In this document: piece by piece, positions 39,273-51,989 of the stretch | How the letters are laid out: each line of letters starts with the position of its first letter | Numbering within the stretch: position 1 is the first letter of the stretch | Assembly (NCBI GenBank): GCA_950022655.1 | Contig: OX465583.1 | Span: 68,189,652-68,253,651 of the forward strand | Reading direction: 5' to 3' | DNA: 64,000 nucleotides | From: Alentia gelatinosa | Taxonomy: Eukaryota; Annelida; Polychaeta; Phyllodocida; Polynoidae | Translations under genes and position numbers: made by a program | Notes under the pieces: generated by a model | Database searches by the model: none | What the model was told of the DNA's origin: nothing | The model's input: the letters and a program-made list of their open reading frames with translations, nothing else

Positions 39273-40580
39273 CACAGCCATGTGTTCAGGGATTGAACAA
39301 ACCGCTGGTATTTTTCGATGAAAGCAGCTTCTGGTGATTCTGTTTGCCAAATCAATCAGTGAATAATTAATTAAAGCTAATATCATAATAGATGATATTT
39401 TTTGTCAGAATCCTGTTATACAGAATAAATATGCCAATTATCGTTGTTTATTCATTTCACTGTATCTGAGGAAATAAATGTTAAATTGCCTGGAAATCAA
39501 AAACAATGAAAAAATATAAACTATGATAGTAAATGTGAATTAAAGTAAATTAGTAAGTTTACAACAGACATTTCAGTTGTAGTAATAGACACGACTGTTC
39601 TTTGTAAACTTTGGTACATTAACCAAAGAAAGGATTTATAAAGACTACTCTAAGTGGTTGGTATATATAAATGTAGTATAGTCGGGGCAGACTATTTTAA
39701 AAACCATTCTAGACGAGGTAAAGCAGTAAAATATGTGACAACTTTGACTTATTGGTTTATTTTGGTGAGTCTCATTGTTTAAAGATGGGTCACGCACTTG
39801 AAACAGCTTTCACATTGTTCTCCAATGGATAACACACAAATAGCTGCATATGGATCTAACTTTTCATCGCTGGATTATCGACCTTTAACTCCATCCTAAT
39901 CGATGATTAATAAAGAAAATTTAAGCTTGTAAAAAAAGAAAACTTACCCGATATTACAGATAATCCATGAAAAGTCTTAATTGTAATAACTATCCAACTA
40001 ACCTGTATGCAGTAATAGATATTTATGCTAATATTTATTTTGAGTAGAATGTCACTTTATAAAATGGCAGGCAATACCTTGTCATGCAGTGCATGACTTC
40101 ATAACATTAGACAAAGTATGCCAAAGCCAGGCTATAAATTTACGTATACTGAATAAGTGGAATAAGTGGATTTTCCATTTTCACTTATCATAATCAATAA
40201 TGTATACCTTTATAGTTCATAGAGTGTTTGGACTAAAGTAGAAAAAGAATGATACTTAAACACGAAATCGCAATTCACGACGGGGTTGCTTCGATGAGCG
40301 CATGATATAGTGTAATATTGGTATATTTCTGCATGACTGTTTGCTAGTGATTGAGGTTGGTATGTAGAGGTGGGGGAAATGGGCCTATATCTGGTTGATG
40401 GAGGGAGGGATGCAGGGCTTCCAGCCCATTAGTGGTCACAGGAGAAATCACTCGTCCACTGCATGACGTGAGTAGATCCAGTATTACATGGAAAAAGAAA
40501 GAATAGCGATAGAAAAACCCACAGAAAATCGACAGATTATTCTGACATATATTTATACCCTCTGAGTCTGCACAACATGA
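39273..40580. other. AT-rich unique sequence
   Basis: 1.3 kb without recognised repeats or coding frames. Confidence 0.4.
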
Positions 40581-40675
40581 TGGGCAGAACAGTTGGGATG
40601 TTGCATGACAATATGATACGATATCTGAACCACTGCAATCATTTGGCCATGATATATTCAGAAGAAACCAAACGA

Positions 40676-40811
40676 GAGTTAGACTTGTCAGTGTTTATGC
40701 CACAATGGGAAGTATGTGTATTACTACGCAAAGCGCTAGCTGAGCGTAGTGAGGAACAGACCTGACCAGAGTGGCATAGACACTGACAAGTCTGACTCAA
40801 GTTCAGTTTCG
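40676..40811. mobile_element. Foldback family O, copy 1
   Basis: AGACTTGTCAGTGTTTATGC and GCATAGACACTGACAAGTCT arms around GTGTATTACTACGC..GCGCTAGCTGAGCGTAGTGA. Second copy: 58213-58355. Confidence 0.82.
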
Positions 40812-41057
40812 TATTTATCCTACCACGTCTCCACGACTTTTTGATATTAGGAAAGGCCGACTCAATTTGGTCCTTGTTTGACAGTTGTCAGAATTTCTGC
40901 TCTGCAGCTGGAACTTTTTACACAGGTTAATAATTCCTGATAGCTGATTGATCAATTTCTCTAGGTACATAAATTTTACTTAATGTCATGGCACGCCACA
41001 TAAAATTTGCCTATGTTAAATCAATGACGTTTTTTTTATTAGGGGTAGGATAAAGGA
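40812..41057 (-). mobile_element. MITE family E copy (minus)
   Basis: Follows family O directly: TTATCCTACCACGTCTCCAC to AGGGGTAGGATAAAG. The same O-then-E order occurs at 58213-58608. Confidence 0.85.
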
Positions 41058-41486
41058 CTCCATGTAATACCCTTAATGTTTGGCATATCAATATTCCATG
41101 CTCATTTTCAAAGAAGCTGACATAATTAAAACCCCTCACAATAGGAACTGTCAAACTGTAACTTTCACAAGATTTATACGATATCTGAATCATAGCTATC
41201 ATTTGTACGTGACATATATGACTTCATGTAATATAAGTGCTAAGATAGAAAACTCACAGTAGGGATAGTCAGGCTCCTCAAAATTAAGTCTTTTCTACAG
41301 GATATATGATCGGGCTTGTTAAAATGCACCCGATTCCATGCTAATTATAGAAAATATAAGTTCCCTTCACTAAATATTCTTTACACACTTCGAAAATACA
41401 AAGGTATATTTCTTTTTAATTCGACACTGTTAAAAGACAATATTTGCTCTCATGAGCGATCTTCCATATTAAAGTCGTAAGACTAA
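41058..41486. other. Unassigned sequence with partial repeat of 40600-40680
   Basis: ATACGATATCTGAATCATAG near 41176 resembles ATACGATATCTGAACCACTG near 40616. Confidence 0.4.
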
Positions 41487-41758
41487 GGAAGAAACTAACA
41501 AGTTTTGGTCAAAGTCATCGTTATCCACGAGTTTGATGCAGAGTGAATAACATGTAGCATTCAGACGAGTTGGATAACAACGACCTAGACCAAAACGAGT
41601 TCATTTCTGTATGAATCTCACCCCTGTACACACTAAAAGAATGGACCTCACACAGGGTATAGACGATGGAGAACTGACTGCAATACTCGTAAGGCCATGG
41701 AAAACGACTAACGAATGTTAAGCCTATGCGACAAAAATATCAGGGATGAGATAAAATA
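41487..41758. mobile_element. Foldback family N copy 2 followed by family M part
   Basis: ACAAGTTTTGGTCAAAGTCA to AGACCAAAACGAGTTC (N), then GGGTATAGACGATGGAGAAC to TATCAGGGATGAGATAAA (M). Confidence 0.72.
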
Positions 41759-42036
41759 CAGTACAGATCATATGTATATACAGTAAAGTATACATGTGCG
41801 TATGAAAAACAGACAAAAAACTCCATGTGTGAAAAAAATGTACTAATGTACTTTGGCATGAAGATTCTGTTTCGCCCCAGCAACCGTCCCAGTCCTATGC
41901 TATAAAACATGTAACAGATATTAGAAAATCATGTCAGACGTTGTTAGAATGATCATCCATGTTACCAAACACTATCCAGCATTGATGTACCTACTGGGTG
42001 GAAGAGGGCACTGAACAGGGAGCGACTGACTGTAGG

Positions 42037-42487
<451 letters not shown>

Positions 42488-42980
42488 ACTTGAGGAGTGA
42501 CAGCTTGCTGGCGCCTCTCCTCGGCTGGCCATTCTTTTTGTGAACTGGATATGACAGGTGGGAAGCGGCTTTTTGCGTTGGCTGTCAATGAACAAAGTGG
42601 TTTGTTGTCGGCACTGTAGGCCCCGGCTGGCGGCAGTTGTCACGGCTCTAGGCACGACAGAGGCGGCCGTCGGGCAGAGCAGCTCACTGAGCAGCTCACT
42701 GAGCAGCTCGACCACGTGCTGGGGTATCTGTCAGTAGCCATCAGGGTACACGGGCCAAACACCACCCATCAAAATCACCATGTTTTATATCCACTCCCCC
42801 TCTAGCAGAATAGAAAAAAGACATAGTGATCTAGCGTCGCATCTCCTGGCAGTGAATGCCGTATTATAAATCAACAACTCTGGTAGACATTAAAAGGAGG
42901 TATGTGACAAGCCGAGACATATTGATGAAGTATGCAGTTCTGAGCAGTTGGAAAAGTATGGGTGGGACTAGGGATGGTTG
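42488..42980. other. Unassigned sequence
   Basis: GAGCAGCTCACT occurs three times (about 42677-42710). No gene supported. Confidence 0.35.
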
Positions 42981-43280
42981 GTGCACCCCTCTCATAAGAT
43001 CTCACACTCTCTAAGTGGTATTCTGTACTCTCACAACGCTCTATACGAACTAGGCTTAGAGCCTTGAGAATCCACTGGCCTGCCTCCTGTGCTAAAGACG
43101 TACATCAATGCAACCCAAAGAGTCCTATAATCTCAATGATGCCACCTAGCGGGAATACTGTGTGCCAGTGGATTCTCAAGGCTCTAAGCCTGGTTCATTA
43201 AGAATTCTTCTCCCATAGAGCATAGTGAGAACCATGTACAGAATACCACTTAGAGAGTGTGGGATCTTATGAGAGGGGTG
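42981..43280. mobile_element. MITE family L, full copy
   Basis: GTGCACCCCTCTCATAAGAT to ATCTTATGAGAGGGGTGG. Arms pair almost throughout around the ATCTCAATGATGCCACCTAG middle. Confidence 0.88.
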
Positions 43281-43302
43281 GTTATCACTGGTGCGGAATT
43301 AA

Positions 43303-43540
43303 GCCCAATACAAATCTACCGGTTCAGGATTGAACGATTAGTTCCCAAATCGTATAGGAGTTGGTGAACTTGTCCCAGGCGAATTATGTAATACCTCGGT
43401 AATACCTTCAGCCACCCAATCCTGCGCCATTTACCAATGTTCTGTTGTCTGTGAAACTTTTGGCCACCAATTTAGGAACATAGAAACCACACCTTGTCAG
43501 TGACAAAATAACATCTGAAGGAGGTGGTTCACTAATCATT
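43303..43540. mobile_element. MITE family Q, left half
   Basis: TTAAGCCCAATACAAATCTA to AGGAGGTGGTTCACTAATCA. The right half is replaced by family U. Confidence 0.8.
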
Positions 43541-43968
43541 TCGAGTGGAGCATTGTTTATTTCATGAATGGAGCTTGGTTCTGGATTTATCTCACCTTTT
43601 TCACAGACATTAAATGGCATCACATTATCGGAATAATTCAAATTGGTTACGCAAATCGCGTTAGGAATGTATAAATATCCTTGTTTTTGTTTTGACTACT
43701 TTCTCAAATCCTTGCTACTGATTGGCCAGTCGTTTATGACGTCATCTCACATCATTCTGCCATGACCGTGGCGTAGTATTGTCACTTTACATGGGTGAAT
43801 ATTGCGTATAATCTTTCTATGTTATGGTGAGTTGTGTGAATCTTTTCAGTTCCCCTTAGACATGAAGTAAGAACATATTGAAAGTAGTTTCAACCTCTAC
43901 ACTTAACGTGGGTGATCAATTTTCAAAGTCATTCCTATGGCTAAACTTGTACTAGGGGTGAAATAACG
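43541..43968 (-). mobile_element. MITE family U, copy 2
   Basis: Hairpin half GAGTGGAGCATTGTTTATTT, then TTATCTCACCTTTTTCACAG to AACTTGTACTAGGGGTGAAA. GACGTCATCTCACAT lies inside. Inverse of 3070-3268. Confidence 0.75.
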
Positions 43969-44546
43969 TTCAAGTCCCATGTTAACTTTCAGCTGTGAAA
44001 GTGAATTGTGCACCTAATACCACCTCATGAATCATCTCGTACCTATAAGTATCATCGGATGATAGGCCTGATATCCTTTATAGACCTCCCATTAGATATA
44101 TTTAGTCGACTACCTTAATGATAAAGACAGAATTCAATATCGGTACTGTCACACTAGGAGCTAATAGTATGTTCATCATTGATGAATGAGCAGGCAACGA
44201 ATGACAATTAAAAGATCTGGGTTACATTCAGTCTATGGGTAGTTTTCTGTGACCCACTTGCACCCAGTCAACTTGCCATTTCTGCAACTAGTCAATTACC
44301 TTAATTATAAAAGTAGAATTCAACATCGAAACTATCAAAAAATAGATAAATATATAGTTAAGGTGAAACACTTGTAAGTTAACCTGGAACTAGCAGTAAT
44401 ACCAGCTGGTAAGCTGAAGCCTTAATAACCCCCAATAAAGTCTTATATGAATAAAGGATTTGAGAAAAATCAAAACCATTCAACTAAACAGCATGTCTAC
44501 CATTTATTGTTGAATAGCATGGAGCCATGGGGGGATGCCTGATAGG
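43969..44546. other. Unassigned sequence
   Basis: A diverged internal duplication (TCGACTACCTTAATGATAAA near 44105; TCAATTACCTTAATTATAAA near 44290). No gene. Confidence 0.4.
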
Positions 44547-44773
44547 CGACCAGGGGCCAGTTTAATAATCTAGGATTGTAAATATGGATACTTTTTTTCT
44601 GTATGCCAAAGACACCCAGGACGATGTGGGTAAACTTAATTCAACATGTATGGACGACCTTATGAATGGGTGATAATGTCTTAGCAAACAGACTTAAATA
44701 TCATTAAACGATAGCCCTTGTGCGAGGTACAGAAAAGGGTCTTCATGTACGATTCTAGATTATTAAACGGGCC
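44547..44773. mobile_element. MITE family S
   Basis: Ends GGGGCCAGTTTAATAATCTA and TAGATTATTAAACGGGCCCC. One copy only. Confidence 0.8.
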
Positions 44774-45546
44774 CCAGAGTTCTGCCACTGTCTCCAGTCC
44801 TTTCATTGAACTCCCGGATAATTAATTAATAAAGGCATGTCCTCCCCATTCTATAGATAAGATTTCATCATGATATTACTTTGACCGTTTACTTGTAAAA
44901 CACAAAATATCATTGAGCATGTAAGATCTGTTGTGATAAGGTAATTGGAAATGAACAATTAATATCAATTGTATTCCCCTATTCTCTCTGTACATTTCTT
45001 TTTTCCTTTATCTCTTGCCTTAACCCAAATGCAATCCTTGGTAGGATTGCAAATTAGATTTCAATAAAAAGTTTTGTTTGTTGAACTTATCAGTTCTCAA
45101 AACCTTCAGACCACGTGATCACTACACTGCGTTTTACCCCCAACCTCAAATTGTGTTGCAGCTGAAAATTTGACAGTAGCCCAAATCGTACTTAGAATTA
45201 TCCTGATTAGAATGTGTATCATTATCATGTGTGGCTTGGATTGCGTTGCAACCGAGTCTGTGTCATACATGTGTTATATCTTGAACATATGTGAATTTAG
45301 CCCAAAATGCAACTGATTGAGTATACTTTTGTCCTGGATTGCGTTGCAACCAATACCTTAATATTTTATAACTGCGCCCTCTACAATATCAAATTTATTT
45401 TCGGAGAAATCGGGGTGCCGATTTTTTCCCCAAGAGAGTTTCCACACATATCCTCTACAATATCATTTTATTTGTAGGGAGGAATTCGTATCACATACAA
45501 TCTGATAAACCACCTACTTGGCTTCTGACACTCATCTCTGACATTT
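44774..45546. other. Unassigned sequence, possible retroelement or transcript 3' end
   Basis: CAATCCTTGGTAGGATTGCA (45032-45051) is a short inverted repeat, followed by TTTCAATAAAAAG (45060-45070), an end-like AATAAA. Then TGGATTGCGTTGCAACC occurs twice (about 45236 and 45335). Confidence 0.3.
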
Positions 45547-45833
45547 AGGCCTGGCGTCCACCTACTATGGTAGAAATTTAGACCTCCCTATATGGCACCG
45601 ATACAAAAACCAAATATCGGAGATATATCGGGAAGGTGCAGAATCGCAGATATAAGTCTAGATATGCTAAACCACCACGCATTGTATGGAGTTTTTATCG
45701 GTGTCAAATCGCAGAAACGTAGTCAACTGCGCCGATGTTATGTGACCTTCCGACGCGATTTTGACTTATTATTGGGAAGTGCATCGTAGACCACATCGGA
45801 GTCATATCGTAGTAGATGGACGCCAGACCTTAA
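45547..45833. mobile_element. MITE family B, copy 2
   Basis: TTAGGCCTGGCGTCCACCTA to GATGGACGCCAGACCTTA. Reverse of copy 1. Confidence 0.87.
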
Positions 45834-46737
45834 ACACTGAAGAAAAGAGAAACTCACTTTCACTATGCTAGTACCCCAGGGCCTATTCCATATAGAAAAC
45901 AAGGTTTTAGTGCTGGCTGATCTTCCTGAAGCTATACAATTGCTTATGAAGTAAATAATGATCCTCTAATTATTTACATACAACTACAGTGTGTTGTTTC
46001 ACTTTCGGTATCTTAGACCTATCACCACCTTCAGCGTCAACTCTAAGAAAGTCAATGAATTATTAATATCTTCAAAAGGATCCTACCACCAATGCGGCAG
46101 ATGTTCTATGGTTTGCATTGTCATTCCGAATCAAGGATCACATGTATACTCGGTTCTCCGGTGTGCTTAAGAATGAAACAGTTTGGAAATATGATTGATT
46201 AGTGACAGAATATCTCCTGTATGAATACTCAGGCGGGGAATGTGTGGGGAGAGTGAATATCATAGCAGACGACATTTTTTTGTGATTGTTCCCGCCACTT
46301 CCACCTGCTCATAGTTCTCCAGAAAGCTGTGTCTGTGACTATATCGTCACGAGGACGGATTAAAACATCACAACTGTTAGAAGTACCACGCCAACGGCTT
46401 TAGGTAGGACCTTCCCCATCCCTTAGGGAATAACAGAAAGAGAGAATCATTTTAATTAATTTAATAATCGATTAAAAATAATACATACAGTTACAATATC
46501 ACAGTCTGTCATCAGAACGTGTTTTGAAGTTAATGCTTATATAAAGTAAGTAGGCTAGGTTAATGAATTCTAAAAGCTAGGTTCCACCCAACACATGCAC
46601 AGAGGCTGTGTTGAGTGGAGCCACGGGACCATTCTCTTTAGAAACTCTCCAAGCAGTATTCAGGGACTTTGTAGTAATTTATATCTGGAGAGTTTGAGGT
46701 ATTCGCGACCGGCCTCAAGCCCTGCAGTGGACCTATA
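45834..46737. other. Unassigned sequence
   Basis: Nothing supported. Confidence 0.35.
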
Positions 46738-46830
46738 AATATCTAAAAAAACGCCATAGGTTTAACATGGGATTTGTTTATTTCACGGGTGTGACATAAA
46801 GTGTTGTTTATGCCACAGGTAATTGACCAG
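46738..46830 (+). repeat. Family E-like fragment
   Basis: AAACGCCATAGGTTTAACAT and GGTGTGACATAAAGTGTTGT match 38200-38275. Confidence 0.6.
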
Positions 46831-47255
46831 TACTAAGGCAGAGGAGAACACATTACATGGCATAGAGTTAGTGTAAGTACAATAATTAAAACGAATTAGT
46901 TATCAACACAGAAATTTACACAGGATGATGTTAGTGTGTGTTGCATGCTTTCTTATATGTATACAAACTGAGAGAGAGAGAGATGTAGACATGTATCTGA
47001 GAGAGTGTGTGTATGTGTCAGTGTGTGACTGTAAGTCTGTTTGTATCATACAGTGCATGTCTTCGTCTCTGTGTGTGAAACCTCACATACACAGAGTTAT
47101 ACAGTATAATGGTCCATTCTCAATCTATAGAGCCTCCAGAGGTTACTAAACTCCCGATTATCGCCCGGGTAAAGCAAAGTTCCGCTCCCGATAGACTTGA
47201 CACACTACGACAACATGAACCACAGTTTTCTGGTTTATAACTGGAGAAACTGAAT
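46831..47255. other. Unassigned sequence
   Basis: Contains GAGAGAGAGAGA and GTGTGTGTATGTGTCAGTG simple sequence. A frame there is low-complexity. Confidence 0.35.
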
Positions 47256-47470
47256 ATAATTTCGGATTTCTATGTAGAAATAGCTGAAATTTCCATTTCT
47301 GGCATCAGAATTTCAATTTGAGGATTTCTGAATACCGTTAAACTGCATTAATTCTGGGTTACTGGTCACGGGTCTATCACCATATAACGTCGGTAATCAG
47401 CGAAAACCGGAACTTGCAAAACAGACTGGATTACGGGATACCTCAATAGGGTCTATAACTGATAAGGGAT
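47256..47470 (+). repeat. Dispersed repeat R2, copy 2
   Basis: CTATGTAGAAATAGCTGAAA to CCTCAATAGGGTCTATAACT, direct copy of 11930-12150. Confidence 0.78.
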
Positions 47471-47777
47471 TACTCATCATACTCACTCTAACAATATGCC
47501 ATGTTGTGTAGTTGTGTATTCCAGTCCCCCCCTACTAAATACAGCTGGTTACATGTGTTCACACTGAGACTCAGAGAGTCAGTGAAGCGTACCCAGTGCT
47601 CACAGGGGTTTTATAGGTGGTCCAGGTCGGGTCAGGTGGTCGCTACCGTACCCTTCACCTCACCATATATCCACCTGTCAGCCCCGATCCGCGCGTGCTT
47701 GACGGCCGTGTGGGCGGAACTTACTTTTTAGGATTAATAAACAGAGCTTAATTGCTTTATATAAGCTTTAAAACCCT
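47471..47777. other. GC-richer unique sequence
   Basis: Contains CATATATCCACCTGTCAG and CGATCCGCGCG. No gene supported. Confidence 0.3.
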
Positions 47778-47960
47778 TACCCAGCAGTTACACTAGATGA
47801 CAAAAACGTGGCGACTGCCTATAGTCGTCAGGTGGTGCTTGATTATGCAATCTCGGCCGTAATAGTCTTCGACCACAGAATATACTTGACTGAATATTTA
47901 CAGAATTGCTAGTGGCCTAGACAATTAATCTAAGCCTTGATGCAATGCTGCTACATAATT
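47778..47960 (+). mobile_element. MITE family P, truncated diverged copy
   Basis: ACCCAGCAGTTACACTAGAT, GTCGTCAGGTGGTGCTTGA and GAATATACTTGACTG. Confidence 0.6.
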
Positions 47961-48468
47961 TTAAAGGCTTCCTCTATAATTTTAGTTTCGAAAAACCTTC
48001 CATGTTGAAAATTCCGAATTTCTTTTGGTAGCCTTTCCCAACTGTCTCTTTATAAAAGCAATAGATTTCCTGTTCTTTTATTCTTAGTAAATTTCCATAA
48101 GTTTCTTGCATACTTAAGGGTATTATCTTTTCACATAATTCCTGAAGGGTGCCATAAGATCCACTGTATGTAAGCTATTTTATTCACTTTAAGACATTGT
48201 AAGAACCTATATGGCATAGATATAGAGAATAATAAATATTTTTGAGCGCGGGAAATCGCGCTCATATACGTCATCTAGAGAGGTTAGAATGCTCACACAG
48301 GCTTTCAGCTTACTGCAGAGAATCTAACCCTTCACTATCCCTGCACCATTTATAAAGGCCTGGTAAAATGGAAAGGTGGCCAGTATCCCAGTCTGACGGT
48401 ATCCCTGCCCCACTACTGACTTGGTTCCTTTAAATAGAACTTTCATGGCTGAGTGACCATGTCAAAGT
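47961..48468. other. Unassigned sequence
   Basis: Nothing supported. Confidence 0.35.
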
Positions 48469-48969
48469 GTGTGCATTCAATGCATATATCATATGGACAG
48501 AAATCACATATCAATGGACTATGATAATAGTGCCAAATATATGGATGTTCCAGATGATACCCCATCTGAAGATGTCAAAATAACTCTTAGAAGTAGATGG
48601 AAAACAGATGACAAATATGTTAGTAAGAGGACTACCAAGGGCACTTGTAGTACTCCAAATGAAGTACCTTCAAGCAAAACGATCTTGAGTGCATAAAGCG
48701 CTAAGGGGCTATCAAAGAGCAAACTGAGTGGCATAGGTGACCTGTTAGAAGTAGGGCAGTTGACCAAGACCCTCAATGAAAAATTCAGTCACAACCACGA
48801 CAAGGTGAATGTGATCTGTGGTATGCTAGACCAGGCACAAGTCAAAGTCAAAAACGTTAGCCAGAAAATGAAAAACATCTCAAAAGAAATATACCAGAAT
48901 ATTGATATTCTCTTACTTTATTTTATGAGATTTTGGTATACCGCGCTCTTCCATTATGAATGGAAATAA
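48469..48969 (+). pseudogene. Hydrophilic, coiled-coil-like frame with one internal stop
   Basis: One reading frame runs from ATG 48469 to TAA 48967-48969, broken only by TAA at 48694-48696. Before the stop it reads DVPDDTPSEDVKITLRSRW; after it LSKSKLSGIGDLLEVGQL, TKTLNEKFSHNHDKVNV and VKNVSQKMKNISKEIYQNI, with heptad-like spacing of hydrophobics. The K/D/S-rich composition is more coding-like than nearby shadows. I do not recognise the family. It could be a degraded retroelement ORF1 or a retrocopy. Confidence 0.35.
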
Positions 48970-48984
48970 CGTATGCTCCTAGTT

Positions 48985-49352
48985 ATGGACAGGCGGCCAT
49001 ATCAAGAGTGGTTGACGCGTGGTAATACACGAGCGCTAGCAGACTCTTAACCGACATACACGATCAAATAGGAGGAACTAAAATGGCTGATTGTGCACGC
49101 ATGACTGGATTTCGGTGAGTGGGAGTGAGTAATTCCTTGTATTTTAAAGTCGTAGAGGAAGGGTAGGATGACTACTAATCCAAACTTGATTAAGGAGTGT
49201 ATTTTCCGTATACCACGGGTTTGAGGGCCGTATACCACAGTTATGAAACCCGTATACCACAGTTATGGTATCTGACAGTTTCTAAATAATGCGTCGTGGT
49301 TTACTGAGTCCCCATACATTCAGAATCGGTACTTTGTATACCATTGGATAAT
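48985..49352 (+). mobile_element. MITE family H, broken copy
   Basis: Left cruciform arm GGACAGGCGGCCATATCAAG to CACGAGCGCTAGC (to 49041), then an unrelated stretch. From about 49198 comes CCGTATACCACGGGTTTGAG to ATACCATTGGATAATAAA. Confidence 0.75.
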
Positions 49353-50282
49353 AAAAATGTATTGTGACTGCACCGAGTCGGCAATCAGGTGGTCTATGGC
49401 AATGTTAGTATTGTTTACTGTGAATGGCCACATCACTCAATTGCTTCAGGCGGTTCAGGGATTTTCATCAAATGTATAATCAGCCGACATTTTAAGTATT
49501 CCTTCTTCAAAGCTTAAAATTGGCTGTCTTCATTCGGCCCACGTACTTTTGAAATTGATTTTAGCAGAAGAAAATATTTTGAATCGAAAATGGCCAAAAA
49601 CAGTAGAGATCTGGCAGGAAGGCTTGGGTTGCTTGTTTGAGGAGGGGTCCTGCTATAGGCACGTTGTATGCTTCTGATGGCTATCTCCCAAAGAGCTCTA
49701 GTCCGCTACGTCCACCGAAAGTCAACCCCACAACCCCGCCAGTCCCTTCCGACCCCATTCACCACCCGGCCACAGGAGAAGGGGCCCTGAAGGGGGACCC
49801 ATGCTGCACCCCCTCAACCCCATCACCCGCCCCTTCAGAGGCAACAAGCCTCTCATCACGCGTTCTTGTCACGGCATCCCTACTTGTCGATTTGCAATCA
49901 TGACAATTTGCAGTGACTTGTCATGCACTCTTCAAATTTTCCCATTTGCCTTTTTCCTCCTGCCTCCTCTATCACACAGCCATGCATGTTGGTGGAGGGT
50001 GAGGAGGGGTTGTTGGATCGCCGTGTTTGAAAATGAGTGCCAACGGTTGGGCAAATAAGGAAACAATGCCTGCTTTCCTCCTCCCTCCTCCTTCCCTCAC
50101 CATCCCCCGCACGGGAGAACCTGCCACGGTGTTGTGTCTTCGGATTTAATGAAGCAAAACTCCAGGGAAGTTTGGTGGTAAAACTGGTGGAGTTCCGATG
50201 ATGGTTCTCTCCTTTACTGCTCACAACCACTCAGAGATGCTCGTAGACTGGGTAGACTGGCTCCAGTCCCTGCATCCTGTCC
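49353..50282. other. Unique sequence, possible regulatory block
   Basis: TTTGCAATCATGACAATTTG then CAGTGACTTGTCATG (about 49890-49925) and GGAAACAATGCC (50058-50069, SOX-like). No convincing exon. Confidence 0.25.
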
Positions 50283-50606
50283 ACAATATAATCGTTTGTT
50301 GCATTTATTATCCATCTTTTCAAATGAATCAAACTCAGTAATTGCCATATTAAAGGGTATAACAATAGGGACTATTTCTTTGCTTACTATTTTTCCCATA
50401 TACCATGGTTAGTAGGCCGTATACCACAGGTTTGAATCCGTATACCACAGTTATGGTGTCTAACTGGTTTTATACAATGGGTCGTGGTTTACTGAGTCCC
50501 CATACATTCTCAATTAGTACTTTGTATACCATGGATAATAAACAATGGGTCGTGGTTTACTGAGTCCCCATACATTTTCAATCGGGTCTTTGAATACGAT
50601 GGATAA
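50283..50606 (+). mobile_element. MITE family H copy with duplicated end
   Basis: CAATATAATCGTTTGTTGCA to ACGATGGATAATAAA. The terminal block (GTCGTGGTTTACTGAGTCCC to GGATAATAAA) is present twice. Confidence 0.82.
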
Positions 50607-50937
50607 TAAAGGCCCGTTTCCATTGGCTGATTTCCCGTCACCGATCTACAGTCAAGAACCATCGACAAATTGTTGGCACTTCTGATCTATAATTGGTCAA
50701 TGGAAACGACCAAGCCCGGGAATGACCGACAACTTTTTCTTCTTAGATTATGCAATGTGGCACAACCGACCACTGAGTGAAAACTTGGTCACAGTGAAAT
50801 CTACCACCCTCACCAATTTTCCGATACTGAGATGTTCTCGGTAACTCAAAAAATCTCCGCCCTTTTTGTCGGCCAATGGAAACAGGTCTTATTTCAAAAA
50901 GTCTCCGCTGTTTTGGTGGCCCAATGGAAACGGGCCT
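50607..50937. mobile_element. MITE family C copy with duplicated right end
   Basis: GGCCCGTTTCCATTGGCTGA to GGCCAATGGAAACAGGTCTT, then a second end CCCAATGGAAACGGGCCTT 50 bp on. Confidence 0.85.
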
Positions 50938-51109
50938 TCTGTCCTACCTCCTCCCCCCTCCCTTCATTCCCAAACGGCTGAGTAGAATGGCTCCAGTCCC
51001 TGCACCCTATGGCTACCCTCCTCGCTGGGATACTGGTTCCAGTCCCTGCACCCTATGGCTACCCTCCTCGCTGGGATACAGGGACTGGTACAATCAGTAA
51101 TGGTGTGTT
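50938..51109 (+). repeat. Short tandem GGCTCCAGTCCCTGCACCC repeat
   Basis: CCAGTCCCTGCACCCTATGG then CTACCCTCCTCGCTGGGATA, about 48 bp, is present twice plus a fragment. A related CCAGTCCCTGCATCCTG occurs at about 50261. Confidence 0.8.
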
Positions 51110-51425
51110 TAGGTCCAGTATTCCCAACACTCTCCATACAGATATCCTGGCTACTGGTCAGGATATCTGCTCGGTGATTGATACCCTCCCACTTTGATCT
51201 AAATCGGGTCACAGTCAGGAGTAGGCAAAATTTATTGTTATGACAGCACAGGCGGCCAGAGAACTGGAGGAGGGGGATGGGGAGGGGTAGGAGGAGGTGT
51301 AGGGTTAGAAAAAGCGACTGGGGGCATATACATGAGGTTCTGTTCCTACTCAACAAGTCTTTGATTCATGGGCCAGTCAGAGAAGGACACAAAGTATAAT
51401 GAACTTTATCCTGATTCTTCATTTA
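51110..51425 (-). repeat. Dispersed repeat Z, copy 2
   Basis: CCCAACACTCTCCATACAGA to AACAAGTCTTTGATTCATGG. Inverted relative to 36415-36735. Confidence 0.75.
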
Positions 51426-51437
51426 ATATATTCTCAT

Positions 51438-51522
51438 AAACCCCAATACCCATCTACCGATTAAGGGTTGAACGATTAGTTCACAATTCATATAGGAGTC
51501 AGCGAACTTGTCGCAGGCAAGT

Positions 51523-51572
<50 letters not shown>

Positions 51573-51797
51573 TTTAGCCACCAATTTTGGAACATAGAAA
51601 CCGCAACTTGTGGGCGACAAAATGACATCTGAAGGAGGTGGTTCACTGATGGGTGGCTCACCCTTGCCTAGCTGTCCTACATCTACCGACTTCGGCTGAC
51701 TCCTTTAGGATATCTTGGCTGAGACAAATTACCGTCTGTTTGTTGCCGACAAAGGTACATGAATGTTCCGAAATCGGAAGATGGGCATTGGGCTTTA
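51438..51797. mobile_element. MITE family Q copy with internal (TA)n
   Basis: AAACCCCAATACCCATCTAC to GGGCATTGGGCTTTA. A TA run (51526-51568) replaces the segment between GACAAGTTCG.. and ..TTAGCCACC. Confidence 0.87.
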
Positions 51798-51989
51798 TCA
51801 GAGACTTGAGCAAGTCTAGCGACCAGGGTATAATAAACCACACACGTGCTGCCGGGGGTATTATGAACTGTGGCCACAATTGACGGAGACGTTTCATTTT
51901 CATTCTTGTCGAGTTGGTGATTGGAGGAGTGAGTGGAGTAGAGACTGATTGTCACTGTCTAATTGGTGTAACGCAGCTGTCAGTGGTGT
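51798..51989. other. Short unassigned spacer
   Basis: AGACTTGAGCAAGTCTAGC is a small palindrome resembling the start of repeat Z. Confidence 0.35.
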
